Shown in pieces: positions 42,882 to 53,801 of a DNA stretch of 55,079 nt (position 1 is its first letter; the number at the start of each line of letters is the position of its first letter). Source of the stretch: Streptomyces zinciresistens K42. GTDB taxonomy: Bacteria > Actinomycetota > Actinomycetes > Streptomycetales > Streptomycetaceae. The position numbers and the translations under genes are program-made. A model generated the notes under the pieces. The model was not told where the DNA came from, searched no databases, and saw only the letters and a list, made by a program, of their open reading frames with translations. The stretch is taken from assembly GCF_000225525.1 (NCBI RefSeq), contig NZ_AGBF01000032.1, positions 1-55,079 of the forward strand. The letters run 5' to 3'.

Positions 42882-43835
42882 TCACCCGCCGGCGAGTGCG
42901 GCGTGCCAGGCGATGCCGTCGAGGATGTCGTGCTCGCTGACGACGACCTCCTCGGCGCCGGTGCGTTCCATGATCGACAGCAGCACCAGCGCTCCCGCGG
43001 CGATGACGTCGACGCGGCCCGGGTGCATGGACGGTACGGCCGCGCGCTCCGCGTGTGTGGAGCGCAGCAGCCACTCGGTGATCTCCCGCACCCGGTCCCG
43101 GCCGACCCGGGAGTGGTGGATGCGCGCGGAGTCGTACCCGGGCAGGTCCTGGGCGATCGCCGAGACCGTGGTGACCGAGCCGGCCAGTCCGACCAGCGTG
43201 CGCGCCTCGCGCAGCGGCACGGTCTCCTCCGCGAGGTCGAGCGCCGCCTCGATGTCGGCCCGCATCGCCGCGATCTGCCCGGCGGAGGGCGGGTCGCCGA
43301 CGGCGCCGTCGCGCACCAGGTGCCGCTCGGTCATGCGCACACAGCCGACGTCCACGGAACGGGCCGCGCGCACCTGCTCCTCGCCGACCACGAACTCGGT
43401 CGAGCCGCCGCCGATGTCCACCACGAGATACGGCCGCCCCAGGTCCGGGCGGCCGGTCAGTTCCCGGGTCGCGCCGGTGAAGGAGAACCCGGCCTCCTGG
43501 TCCCCGCTGACGACCTCGGGCTCGACGCCGAGGATGTCGAGCACCCCGCTGACGAACGCGTCGCGGTTCTCCGCGTCCCGGGAGGCGGAGGTGGCGACGA
43601 AGCGCACCCGCTCGGCGCCGTGCTCCTTGATGACGGCCGCGTAGTCCCGGCAGGCGGCGAAGGTCCGCTCCAGTGCCTCGGGCGCGAGCCGTCCGGTGCG
43701 GTCCACGCCCTGGCCCAGCCGCACGACGGTCATCCGGCGGTCCAGGTCGACGAGGGTGCCCGCGGCCGGGTCGACGTCGGCGACGAGGAGCCGGATGGAG
43801 TTGGTGCCGCAGTCGACGGCGGCGACGCGGGTCAT
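42882..43835 (-). CDS. ppx: Ppx/GppA-family exopolyphosphatase
   Basis: The 317-residue protein has an ASKHA actin-like fold: VAAVDCGTNSIRLLVADVD (phosphate 1), FVATSASRDAENRDAFV, VVDIGGGSTEFVVGEE (phosphate 2) and LVGLAGSVTTVSAIA. It removes phosphate from polyphosphate or guanosine pentaphosphate. It is the short actinobacterial form, without the C-terminal HD domains of E. coli Ppx. The ATG start overlaps the DUF501 stop as ATGA, so it is translated with it. Confidence 0.93.
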   Translation of the reverse strand: MTRVAAVDCGTNSIRLLVADVDPAAGTLVDLDRRMTVVRLGQGVDRTGRLAPEALERTFAACRDYAAVIKEHGAERVRFVATSASRDAENRDAFVSGVLDILGVEPEVVSGDQEAGFSFTGATRELTGRPDLGRPYLVVDIGGGSTEFVVGEEQVRAARSVDVGCVRMTERHLVRDGAVGDPPSAGQIAAMRADIEAALDLAEETVPLREARTLVGLAGSVTTVSAIAQDLPGYDSARIHHSRVGRDRVREITEWLLRSTHAERAAVPSMHPGRVDVIAAGALVLLSIMERTGAEEVVVSEHDILDGIAWHAALAGG

Positions 43836-44371
43836 CGCCCGTCCTCGGCCGGTGCCGCCGGCAGCGTCACGCAGGCGCCCCTGCGCCACCACTGCGGCAG
43901 CATCGCGATCGCCTCGTCGCCCAGCGGATTGACGCCGGGCCCGGCCGCGAGCGAGTGCGCGACCAGCACGTGCAGGCACTTCACCCGGTCCGGCATGCCG
44001 CCCGCGCTCGGGAAGCCCGCGAGCTCCTCGATCTCGTCGCGGCGGCGCACGTAGTCCTCGTGCGCGGCGCGGTAGGCGGCGGCCAGGTCCTCGTCGCTCT
44101 CCAGGCGCGCGGTCATGTCCTTCATCACGCCGTTGGCCTCCAGCGTGCCGATCGCCGACGCCGCCTTGGGGCAGGTCAGGTAGTACAGCGTCGGGAAGGG
44201 CGTGCCGTCGGGCAGGCGGGGGGCCGTCTCGACCACGTCCGGCTGCCCGCAGGGGCAGCGGTGCGCGATCGCGCGCAGCCCGCGCGGGGGGCGGCCGAGC
44301 TGCTGCTTGAATGCCTCGACGTCCGCGTCGGTGGGCTCGGTGCGCGGGGTGGTCGGCGGGGGCGTTTCCAT
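43832..44371 (-). CDS. DUF501 family protein
   Basis: The 179-residue protein shows the DUF501 pattern: FKQQLGRPPRGLRAIAHRCP, CGQPDVVETAPRLPDGTPFP, TLYYLTCPKAASAIGTLEA, and GGMPDRVKCLHVLVAHSLAA. Several conserved Cys and His residues could bind metal. The conserved actinobacterial order eno-divIC-DUF501-ppx suggests a shared envelope or growth role, but no function is established to my knowledge. Confidence 0.9.
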   Translation of the reverse strand: METPPPTTPRTEPTDADVEAFKQQLGRPPRGLRAIAHRCPCGQPDVVETAPRLPDGTPFPTLYYLTCPKAASAIGTLEANGVMKDMTARLESDEDLAAAYRAAHEDYVRRRDEIEELAGFPSAGGMPDRVKCLHVLVAHSLAAGPGVNPLGDEAIAMLPQWWRRGACVTLPAAPAEDGR

Positions 44372-44429
44372 GCCTGTCTTTCTGTCGGTGCCCGCGTGCG
44401 GCCGGGCTCCCGGCGCGGGCGAGGGGTTC

Positions 44430-44906
44430 TCAGCGGTCGGCGGCGTCGGCCTTGTCGACCCCGTCCCAGAGGTTGGCGTACCAGGGGCGGGCGGCAGCGC
44501 CGCGGTCGGTGCGCGACTGCTTGGCGGCGTCCGGGTCGATGACGACGTAGCCGGTCTCGCCGGGCAGCACGTAGTGCAGCCGCTGCCGGATCTGCTGCTG
44601 CGCGTACGCGTCGTCCTGCCAGCGCGCCTTGAGGTCGCGCAGCTCCTCGACGCGCTGGGCGGCCTCCTGCTTCTGGCGCCGGAGGTCGGCGATCTCCGCG
44701 CGCTGGGAGACGTACTGCCTTATCGGGTAGGCCATCGCCACGACGAGCGAGCAGACGACCAGCGCCAGCAGCGCCGCCCGTCCGGTGAGCCTGGAGCGCC
44801 GGGCCTGCCGCTTGGTCTGGGAGCGGTAGACGCGGGCCGCGGTCTGCTCCCCGAGCAACCGGATTCTGGTCGCGGTGGAGAACCGGTCCCGGTCCTTCAC
44901 GGCCAT
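44430..44906 (-). CDS. divIC: Septum formation initiator DivIC/FtsB family
   Basis: The 158-residue bitopic membrane protein has a basic cytoplasmic N-terminus (YRSQTKRQARRSRLTGRA), one membrane helix (ALLALVVCSLVVAMAYPI), a short coiled coil (QRAEIADLRRQKQEAAQRVE) and the DivIC-type YVLPGETGYVVID segment. DivIC links FtsL and FtsQ in the divisome. Start ATG 44906 with GGAGG upstream; upstream in-frame codons are unsupported. Confidence 0.9.
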   Translation of the reverse strand: MAVKDRDRFSTATRIRLLGEQTAARVYRSQTKRQARRSRLTGRAALLALVVCSLVVAMAYPIRQYVSQRAEIADLRRQKQEAAQRVEELRDLKARWQDDAYAQQQIRQRLHYVLPGETGYVVIDPDAAKQSRTDRGAAARPWYANLWDGVDKADAADR

Positions 44907-44987
44907 GTCCGCCTCCGTCTCCACGCGCGTACGTCCCCGCACACGGTACGGGACCGAGTACGGGGACGTACGTACGACGGGCTCAGC

Positions 44988-45006
44988 CTGACCCGGGTGG
45001 GGTCAG
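44988..45006 (-). terminator. Possible terminator after eno
   Basis: CTGACCC / GGGTCAG form a 7-bp stem immediately after the eno stop. It is short and has no T-run. Confidence 0.4.
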
Positions 45007-45009
45007 CCG

Positions 45010-46566
<1,557 letters not shown>

Positions 46567-46583
46567 TCAGCCGCCGGCCGGGA

Positions 46584-47288
<705 letters not shown>

Positions 47289-47294
47289 TCACCG

Positions 47295-47511
47295 ACGCCT
47301 GCGAGGTGAGCTGTCGGGTTCGGGCCGGTTGAGTTGCCCGGTCGCGCACCGCTGACGCTGATGCGCGACTCCACCCCAAGCCGGTTCCGGCCGTGCGGCC
47401 CCGAAGGGCCTCAACCGCCGGACCCGGCGCTTACCTTGGGTCCCCCGCTCCTGCCTACGGCGCATGACGCGACGACTGTTCCCGTTGGGCCGCCGGCAGG
47501 ATTCGGCGTGA
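47295..47511 (-). ncRNA. ydaO-type cyclic di-AMP riboswitch in the rpfA leader
   Basis: Read on the minus strand the leader contains the conserved ydaO blocks in order: CGCCGAATCC near the 5' side, GGGGGACCCAAGGTA, GGGGTGGA, and CCCGAACCCGACAGCTCACC with the terminal CTCGCAGGCG. When c-di-AMP is bound, such elements stop transcription or translation of the cell-wall gene downstream. The start codon of rpfA is about 20 bases past the 3' edge. Confidence 0.9.
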
Positions 47512-47548
47512 CGGCTCTCGGGGCCCGCACTGGAGGCGAGCGGTCATG

Positions 47549-47578
47549 ACCGTAGACACGCGTTTCACGGAATTTCAA
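47549..47578 (-). promoter_or_regulatory. Predicted promoter of rpfA and its riboswitch
   Basis: On the minus strand TTGAAA (47573-47578) and TACGGT (47549-47554) are 18 bases apart, about 40 bases upstream of the riboswitch. Confidence 0.5.
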
Positions 47579-47680
47579 AGACGATCAGGGCTTCTGAGAT
47601 CTATCTCTCACCGTTAGCGAAACGGACATTCAGCGCGAAGCAGGGCGCGAACTCGTGGTGGTCTTCGCCCTGTTCGGCAC

Positions 47681-48709
47681 CTATTCGACGGGGACGTCCA
47701 GCGTCTGACCGGGCGCGATGTCGTTGGCGTTGCCGCCGATGCCCCGCTTGTTCGCTTCGTACAGCGCGCGCCATCCGCCGTCGACGTCGAGGGAGTCGGC
47801 GATGGAGGCGAGGGTGTCCCCGGGGCGGACGAGGTACGAGGCGTGGCGGCCCGCGGACTTGGGGTCGTTCGCGGCCGGCTTCTCGTCGGCGCTGGGTCCG
47901 CGATGACGGCCGGAGGCGGCCGGTCCGGACTCGACGGCCGAGGTGTCGACGAGGCTCCAGGAGCCCGCATCCTGCACCCAGTTGTCCTTGACGTCCCCTT
48001 CGGGGCTCTCGACGGGCGAGCTGTCCGGCGACGCGGAGGTCCCGGCGCCGGACGACTTTCCGGGCTTACCGGAGTTGTCGGACTTCGACGGCGAGGAGGG
48101 CGACGAGGTGGCACCCTCGGACTTGCCGGACGATTCGGGCGAACCACTCGGCGAGACGGAGGGGCCGTCCGACGGGCTCGCCGAGGTGCCGGAGGGGCTC
48201 GACGCGCCGGAGGGCCGGGACGCGTCGGACCCGGAGGAACCCGACGAACCCACCGAATCCAGCAGGCCGGACGATCCGGACACCGCGGAGGGGGAGTCCT
48301 CCGTCACCCCGGTGTCGAGGTCGAGCGCCCCGGACTTCTGGGTCAGCCCGCTGAGCACACCGCAGGTGCGCCAGGCGCCGACACCCTGGTCCGCGAGGAC
48401 GGCCTGCGCCACGGTGATCTGCTGCGAGCGGCTGGCCAGCTCGGGGCTGGTGGCGTAGTCGAGGCCGCCGTACTTCTCCCAGTCGGCCTGGGTCAACTGC
48501 AGGCCGCCGAAACGCCCGTTGCCGGTGTCGGCGCTCCAGGAGCCGCCGCTCGCACAGTCGGCCACCTTGTCCCAGACGGTGCCGTCGGCGGCGCTCGCGC
48601 CGGAGGCGCCGAGGAGCGGGATGGCGATGGCGGAGCCGGTGACGCCGGCCGCGACGAGCAGGGCGGGCGCCTGACGGGGGCGACGGTGACGACCGTTCCC
48701 GGAGAGCAT
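47681..48709 (-). CDS. Secreted Rpf-like protein with Ser-rich linker and LysM, catalytic Glu replaced
   Basis: The 342-residue preprotein has a signal peptide (cleavage after GASGASA, residue 40), an Rpf-like domain, a very long Ser/Pro/Gly/Asp linker (residues about 130-285) and a C-terminal LysM (YLVRPGDTLASIADSLDVDG). In the Rpf domain the line CESGGNW of active Rpf proteins reads CASGGSW (Ala53 in place of Glu), while the surrounding fold residues (TGNGRFGGLQLTQADW) are kept. It is adjacent and co-directional to rpfA but separately transcribed. Start ATG 48709. Confidence 0.9.
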   Translation of the reverse strand: MLSGNGRHRRPRQAPALLVAAGVTGSAIAIPLLGASGASAADGTVWDKVADCASGGSWSADTGNGRFGGLQLTQADWEKYGGLDYATSPELASRSQQITVAQAVLADQGVGAWRTCGVLSGLTQKSGALDLDTGVTEDSPSAVSGSSGLLDSVGSSGSSGSDASRPSGASSPSGTSASPSDGPSVSPSGSPESSGKSEGATSSPSSPSKSDNSGKPGKSSGAGTSASPDSSPVESPEGDVKDNWVQDAGSWSLVDTSAVESGPAASGRHRGPSADEKPAANDPKSAGRHASYLVRPGDTLASIADSLDVDGGWRALYEANKRGIGGNANDIAPGQTLDVPVE

Positions 48710-48794
48710 GCGATGGCCTTTCAGGAGACAGCGGTGGCCGCGGCGCGTGAAACCTGGCGCCGCCATTGAACCGTGAACGTATAGGCATTCGATC

Positions 48795-48807
48795 ACTTGT
48801 CACAAGT
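48795..48807. promoter_or_regulatory. Palindrome overlapping the likely promoter of the second Rpf gene
   Basis: ACTTGTCACAAGT (6+1+6 bp) lies about 90 bases upstream of the ATG. On the minus strand TTGTGA and TATACG, 16 bases apart, form a possible promoter that the palindrome covers, so it could be an operator. Confidence 0.45.
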
Positions 48808-48875
48808 TAATGCCGCGCAGATCACGTGAAGATCACAGACATGAGCGCGTGTCATGTTTGCGGAGCGGGACAGAA

Positions 48876-50195
48876 TCACCTGTTCGGGGTGAACTCCACC
48901 GGAAGCGTGCGCAGTCCCCGCATGATGAGGCCGCCGCGCCACCGCAACTCGGCGGGCTCCACGGCGAGTTGGAGGTCGGGGAGGCGGGTGAGGAGGGTGG
49001 CGAGGGCGGTCTGGCCCTCCAGGCGGGCGAGCGGGGCCCCGAGGCAGTAGTGGATGCCGTGGCCGTAGCCGAGGTGCTGGTTGTCGCGGCGGCCGAGGTC
49101 GAGGACGTCCGGGTCGGCGAACCGTTCGGGGTCGCGGTCGGCTGCGGCCAGGACCACCAGGACGGGGTCGCCCGCGGCGATGCGCTGCCCGCCGATCGTG
49201 ACCGGCTCCGTGGCGAAGCGCCAGGTGGCCAGCTCCACGGGGCCGTCGTAGCGCAGGAGTTCCTCGACGCCCGTCGCCAGCAGGGCGCTCTCGCCGGCGG
49301 CGAGGGAGCGCTGGAGGCGGGCGCGCTGAGCGGGGTGGGTCAGCAGGGCGTGGGTGCCGTTGCCGATCAGGTTGACGGTCGTCTCGAAACCGGCGAAGAG
49401 AAGGATGAACGCCATCGCGGCGGCCTCGTTCTCGGTGAGGTGCTCGCCGTGGTCGGAGGCCCGGATGAGCCCGGAGATGAGGTCCTCGCCGGGGGCGGGG
49501 TCCGGCGGGAGGGCCGCGCGCTTGCGGTGGATGAGGTCGGCGAGATAGCCGCGCATCTTCTTGACCGAGCGGGCGACCCCGCCGCGCGGCCCGCCCTGGT
49601 GACGGATCATCATGCCCGCCCAGTCCCGGAAGTCGTCCTGGTCCTCGCGGGGGACGCCCAGCAGGTCGCAGATGGCGTAGATGGGCAGCGGGAAGGCGAA
49701 CTCGTGGATAAGGTCGGCGCCGCCCCGGTCCGCGAACCCGTCGATGAGCCGGTCGGTCAGCTCCTGCACGCGGGGCGCGAACTCCGCGACCCGGCGGGGC
49801 GTGAACGCCTTGCTGACCAGCCGGCGCAGCCGGGTGTGGTCCGGCGGGTCGATGTTGAGCAGATGCGTCATCAGCTCGGCCTTGCGCTCGCCCGGGATGC
49901 CCGTCCGGCCCCTGGCGTGCGCGGGCCCGTCGTGGTGGGCGGGGTTCTTGGACAGCCGCTGGTCGGCGAGGGTCTGCTTGGCGTCGGCGTACCGCGTGAC
50001 CAGCCATGCCTCCACCCCGCTGGGCAGCCGCGTCCGGTGCACGGGCGCGTGCTCGCGCAGCCAGGCGTAGGCGGGGTACGGGTCGGTGGCGAACTCCCAG
50101 GTGAACAGCGCGGGAGGCGCGGGGGCGGAGGGGCCGGGGGCGGAGGAGTCGGGGACGGAGGGGCCGGGGACGGAGGGGCCTGGCTGGTCGGTCAC
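48876..50195 (-). CDS. Cytochrome P450 of the CYP107 type
   Basis: The 439-residue P450 has the I-helix motif AGFETTVNLIGN (His of the usual AGHETT is Phe), ExxR as EELLRYDGP, and the heme loop HLGYGHGIHYCLGAPLARLE (Cys384; the usual Phe is Leu). The first 28 residues are a Pro/Ser/Gly tandem repeat, and the start GTG 50195 lacks a strong ribosome binding site, so the true start may be later. Synteny with the S. coelicolor CYP107U1 gene (sporulation-linked, from memory) suggests a developmental role. Electron partners are not encoded here. Confidence 0.9.
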   Translation of the reverse strand: MTDQPGPSVPGPSVPDSSAPGPSAPAPPALFTWEFATDPYPAYAWLREHAPVHRTRLPSGVEAWLVTRYADAKQTLADQRLSKNPAHHDGPAHARGRTGIPGERKAELMTHLLNIDPPDHTRLRRLVSKAFTPRRVAEFAPRVQELTDRLIDGFADRGGADLIHEFAFPLPIYAICDLLGVPREDQDDFRDWAGMMIRHQGGPRGGVARSVKKMRGYLADLIHRKRAALPPDPAPGEDLISGLIRASDHGEHLTENEAAAMAFILLFAGFETTVNLIGNGTHALLTHPAQRARLQRSLAAGESALLATGVEELLRYDGPVELATWRFATEPVTIGGQRIAAGDPVLVVLAAADRDPERFADPDVLDLGRRDNQHLGYGHGIHYCLGAPLARLEGQTALATLLTRLPDLQLAVEPAELRWRGGLIMRGLRTLPVEFTPNR

Positions 50196-50400
50196 GCCCC
50201 GACGGTATCCGCCGGGTCCGCCGGACCGGAGGGAGGGCGGGCACGCGCACCGGTCCGGCCGCGCCGCCGCGGAGGGTGCCGGTGGTCGGCCGGGGGCCTC
50301 GGCGGGCGTACGCCCCGCCGGGGGCCGCCGGTGGCGCGGCGCGTGCCCTCCGGGTGGCCGCGACCCGGTGGGTCCGGTCGCTCCCCGGCACGGGGCGGGG

Positions 50401-51378
50401 TCAGCCGGACAGTCCCTCGGCCGTCCGTACCGCGTCCCGGTAGGCGCGGGCCGCGGCGCGCAGGGCCGCCTCCGGGTCGACGCCGGCCGCCTCCGCGCGG
50501 ACCGCGAGCGCGAGCAGGTCGTAGCCGGGGCCCTCGCCCTGCGGCGGCGGCACCCGCAGGCCCGCCGTGCGGACGCGGGACGCCAGCTTCGCCGCGAGGG
50601 CGAGGCCCGGCTGGCCCAGCGGGATGCCGTCCGTCACCGACTCACGGCGCTTCTCCACCGCCTTGGTGCGCAGCCAGTGCTCCTTGACCTCCTCCGGGGT
50701 GGTCGCGGTCGCGTCGCCGAAGACGTGCGGGTGGCGGTGGATGAGCTTGGTGACGATGCCCGCGGCGACGTCGTCCACGGAGAACGGGGCGTCCGGGTCC
50801 TCCTCGGCGATCCGCGCGTGGAAGACGACCTGGAGCAGTACGTCGCCCAGTTCCTCGCGCAGTTCGTCGCGGTCGCCGTCCTCGATCGCCTCGACCAGCT
50901 CGTACGCCTCCTCGATGCCGTACTTGGCCAGGCCCTCGTGCGTCTGCCGCGAGGACCAGGGGCATACGGCGCGGATCCGGTCCATGACCTGGACGAGGTC
51001 GAGGAGGCGGGCGCCGGGCAGGTCGTAGGAGGCGGGCAGCAGTTCCAGCTCCGGCAGCCGTGTGCGGCCGCCGCCGGCCAGGCGGGCCAGGCCGTCGGTG
51101 AGCGCCGGTTCGCCCTCGGCGGTGGCCACGACCACGACCGTGCGCCCGCCCGCGCAGGACTCGACGAGCTGCCGGGCCGCCGGCGCGGCCTCGTCGACCG
51201 CGACCCCCGCCTCGCGCAGATACGGCAGCTGCGGGTGCGCGCCGTCCGCGCACAGCACGCGGTCGGCCGCGTGCAGCGCCTGCCAGGCGGGCCAGGACAG
51301 CAGGCCGGGCGCCACCCGGTGGCTGGTGGTGAGCAGGACGATACGGCCGGGGGCGGCCTCGGGGCTGGTTGCGTTCAC
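50401..51378 (-). CDS. mazG: Nucleoside triphosphate pyrophosphohydrolase MazG
   Basis: MazG hydrolyses noncanonical NTPs (or all NTPs) to NMP and PPi. The 325-residue protein has one complete all-alpha MazG domain with the metal motif EEAYELVEAIEDGDRDELRE then ELGDVLLQVVFHARIAEEDP, and the following KLIHRHPHVFGD. The N-terminal 120 residues look like a worn tetrapyrrole-methylase domain (TAEGEPALTDGLARL), a common actinobacterial arrangement. Start GTG 51378. Confidence 0.92.
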   Translation of the reverse strand: MNATSPEAAPGRIVLLTTSHRVAPGLLSWPAWQALHAADRVLCADGAHPQLPYLREAGVAVDEAAPAARQLVESCAGGRTVVVVATAEGEPALTDGLARLAGGGRTRLPELELLPASYDLPGARLLDLVQVMDRIRAVCPWSSRQTHEGLAKYGIEEAYELVEAIEDGDRDELREELGDVLLQVVFHARIAEEDPDAPFSVDDVAAGIVTKLIHRHPHVFGDATATTPEEVKEHWLRTKAVEKRRESVTDGIPLGQPGLALAAKLASRVRTAGLRVPPPQGEGPGYDLLALAVRAEAAGVDPEAALRAAARAYRDAVRTAEGLSG

Positions 51379-51478
51379 GGTCCGAACGTAACCCACGCCT
51401 CCGACGCCGCCCCGGGTTGTCCACAGGCGGTGCGGGTCCGGTGCCCGGGAGGCTCCCCGGGGGCGCCCCGCGTCCCGG

Positions 51479-52120
51479 TCAGGCCGGCTGCCGGGCCGCC
51501 GCCGTCACCTCGCGCACCCACGGCGTCCGGACGTCGGCGCGGCCCCTCTTCTGCATGTCCCAGGTGCCGTAGCGCGGGTTGAGCCGGACGTCGAGCTTCT
51601 TGGACGCCGCGGCGAGCGCGTCCCAGAAGGCGGGCTTGCCGGCGTCGGTGCCGAGCGCGGTGCCGAGCTTCTGCGCCTCCAGCTGGAGGCGGAGGTTCTC
51701 GTCGAGGCGCTGCGGCGGCACACCGTACTGCTGGAGCCAGGCCGTCCGGAGCGCCTCGGCACCGCCGACCTGCTTCTCCAGGCCGCCGCGCATCTGCTGG
51801 ACCTCCTTGCGGGTGACGCTCACTCCCGCGTCCTGGGCGGCCCGGCGCAGCACCCGGTCGAGGACCATGTTCCCGAGGACGTCCCGGGAGAGGGTGCCGG
51901 ACTTGGCGACGACCTGGGCGTACTGGGCGTCGTCGGAGACGGCCGCGCGCTGTGCCGAGCGGACCTCGCCCACCCTGTTCTCCAGCTGCGCGACCGTGAT
52001 CCGCTGGTCGCCGACGACGGCCGCGGCGCCGGGACGCGCGTCGCCTCCGCAGGCGGTGAGCAGGGGGGCCGCGACGATCGCGGCGGAGAGGAGGAGCGCG
52101 GTGCGACGGCGGCGGTGCAA
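51479..52120 (-). CDS. SurA-N-domain lipoprotein
   Basis: The 213-residue protein starts at TTG 52120, chosen because GGAGG lies five bases upstream and the product begins with a perfect lipoprotein signal: HRRRRTALLLSAAIVAAPLL with lipobox LTAC (Cys around residue 22). The mature part resembles SurA/PrsA N-terminal chaperone helices (VVGDQRITVAQLENRVGEVR, then MVLDRVLRRAAQDAGVSVTR) without a PPIase domain. It would act as an extracytoplasmic folding factor anchored to the membrane; that is inferred. Confidence 0.85.
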   Translation of the reverse strand: MHRRRRTALLLSAAIVAAPLLTACGGDARPGAAAVVGDQRITVAQLENRVGEVRSAQRAAVSDDAQYAQVVAKSGTLSRDVLGNMVLDRVLRRAAQDAGVSVTRKEVQQMRGGLEKQVGGAEALRTAWLQQYGVPPQRLDENLRLQLEAQKLGTALGTDAGKPAFWDALAAASKKLDVRLNPRYGTWDMQKRGRADVRTPWVREVTAAARQPA

Positions 52121-52174
52121 GGAGACCTCCCGAGGAGAGCTTGTGCGGCGGTGCACAAAGTCTTGCGGTGATCG

Positions 52175-52203
52175 ATGGTAGGCAGTGGGCAAGCTCTGGC
52201 CAA
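52175..52203 (-). promoter_or_regulatory. Predicted promoter of the SurA-like lipoprotein gene
   Basis: On the minus strand TTGGCC (52198-52203) and TACCAT (52175-52180) are 17 bases apart, with about 48 bases of leader to the TTG start. Confidence 0.5.
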
Positions 52204-52265
52204 CCCATTGGACCAACGATTCACCAGGACTTCGGGCACCGCCGCACCCCCGTACGGCCCTCTTG

Positions 52266-53801
52266 TCAGCCGCGCACCTGCCCCAGCCACTGGAGGGTGC
52301 GCCGGACCTCGCCCGCCATCGGGTGGCCGGGGCCGCGCAGCCGCTCCACGTCGATCAGCAGGCGGGCCAGCGTGTCGTGGGCCGCGGGGCGGTCGCCGAG
52401 GGCGAGCAGCAGATGGCCCATGCGGCGGCGGACGTCGTGGGCGAGTTCGGGGTCGCCGGAGACGTACTGGTTCTCGTAGTAGGGCAGCAGGGCGCGGTAC
52501 TCGGCGAGGGCGGCGGCGGGCTCACCGAGCTGTTCCAGGCACTGGGCGACGTCGTAGCGGAAGCGCAGCGCCTGCGGGTCGGCGCGGCCCGCCTCGGTGG
52601 CGCGCTCGTCGGCGAGGCGGCGCAGTTCGGGCAGCGCGCGCCGGTACTGGCCGTCGTCCATGAGCGTGGCCGCGTACTGCTTGCGCAGGCTGCGGACGAC
52701 CGGGGAGTGCTCGCCGTGCTGCTGGGCGGCGGTGGGCAGGATCGCGCCGAGGATGTCGACGGCCTGGGTGATGCGGCCCTCGCCGAGCAGCCGCTTGACC
52801 TCGTCGACGGCGCGCGCCACGTCGGCCTTCTCGTCGGCGGGCGGGGCGGGGGCGGCGGGGGCCGGCTGGGGCGCGGGGGTGCGGGCACGGTCCGGCCAGG
52901 GCGCGTGCGGGCGCAGGAAGGGGCGCGTGGGGTCCAGGGGCTCTCCGGTGGTCGTCCCGCGCGCGGGCAGCATCGGTGCCAGCTCCTGGTACACCTCCTG
53001 CGCGGAGGCGGGCCGGTGCTGGGGGTCCTTCGCGAGCAGCCGCAGCACGAGGGCTTCGAGTGCCTCGGGGACCTCGGGGCGGGTGCGGCGCACGGGCAGC
53101 GGCGGCTCGTACAGGTGCCGGTGGAGCACGCCGAGCGCGGTGGAGCCGGAGAACGGCACGTCGCCGCTGAGGAGTTCGTGCAGCAGCACACCGAGCGCGT
53201 ACAGGTCGGTGTACGGGCCGACCGCGCCGCCCATCGCCTGCTCGGGGGCCATGTAGGCCGGCGAGCCGATGGGCGAGCCGGTGTGGGTGAGACGGGTGGT
53301 GTCGGTGTCCATGACGGAGGCGACGCCGAGGTCGAGCACGGTGACCGTGCCGTCCTGCTTCACCATCACGTTGCGCGGCTTGAGGTCGCGGTGGACGATC
53401 GGCACGGCGTGCACGGCGCTGAGCACGGCGCACAGCTGCGCGGCGACCGCCACCGCCGCCTGCCAGGGGTAGGGGTCCCGCCCGGCGAGGTGGGCGGCGA
53501 GGTCGACCCCGTCGACGTACTGCATGACGAGGAACAGCTCCTCGCCCTCGCTGCCCGCGTCGTGCACGGTGACCAGGCCGGGGTGGTCGACCTGCGCGGT
53601 CACCCGGCACTCGCGCACGAACCGGCGGCGCAGTTCGTCGGCCTCCTGGCCCGCGACCTTGTCGGGGCGCAGCAGCTTCACCGCCACGCGCCGGTCGAGC
53701 CGCTGGTCGTAGGCCGTCCAGACCTGTCCCATGCCGCCCTGGCCGATGAGCGTGGACAGCTCGTAGCGGTCGGCGACGACGCGTCCTGCCGGCACGGTCA
53801 C
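52266..53801 (-). CDS. Ser/Thr protein kinase with a C-terminal TPR-like region
   Basis: The 511-residue cytoplasmic Hanks-type kinase shows the Gly loop IGQGGMGQVW, Lys42 in AVKLLRPD, the catalytic HRDLKPRN (Asp139), metal Asp157 in DLG (Phe to Leu), the activation-segment PIGSPAYMAPEQ, and DLYALGVLLHELLSG. A Pro/Ala linker follows, and then a helical TPR-type region (residues about 335-511, LPELRRLADERATEAGRADP). It lacks PASTA and a membrane helix, so it is not PknB; the upstream membrane protein may recruit it. Start GTG overlaps the upstream stop as GTGA. Confidence 0.93.
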   Translation of the reverse strand: MTVPAGRVVADRYELSTLIGQGGMGQVWTAYDQRLDRRVAVKLLRPDKVAGQEADELRRRFVRECRVTAQVDHPGLVTVHDAGSEGEELFLVMQYVDGVDLAAHLAGRDPYPWQAAVAVAAQLCAVLSAVHAVPIVHRDLKPRNVMVKQDGTVTVLDLGVASVMDTDTTRLTHTGSPIGSPAYMAPEQAMGGAVGPYTDLYALGVLLHELLSGDVPFSGSTALGVLHRHLYEPPLPVRRTRPEVPEALEALVLRLLAKDPQHRPASAQEVYQELAPMLPARGTTTGEPLDPTRPFLRPHAPWPDRARTPAPQPAPAAPAPPADEKADVARAVDEVKRLLGEGRITQAVDILGAILPTAAQQHGEHSPVVRSLRKQYAATLMDDGQYRRALPELRRLADERATEAGRADPQALRFRYDVAQCLEQLGEPAAALAEYRALLPYYENQYVSGDPELAHDVRRRMGHLLLALGDRPAAHDTLARLLIDVERLRGPGHPMAGEVRRTLQWLGQVRG

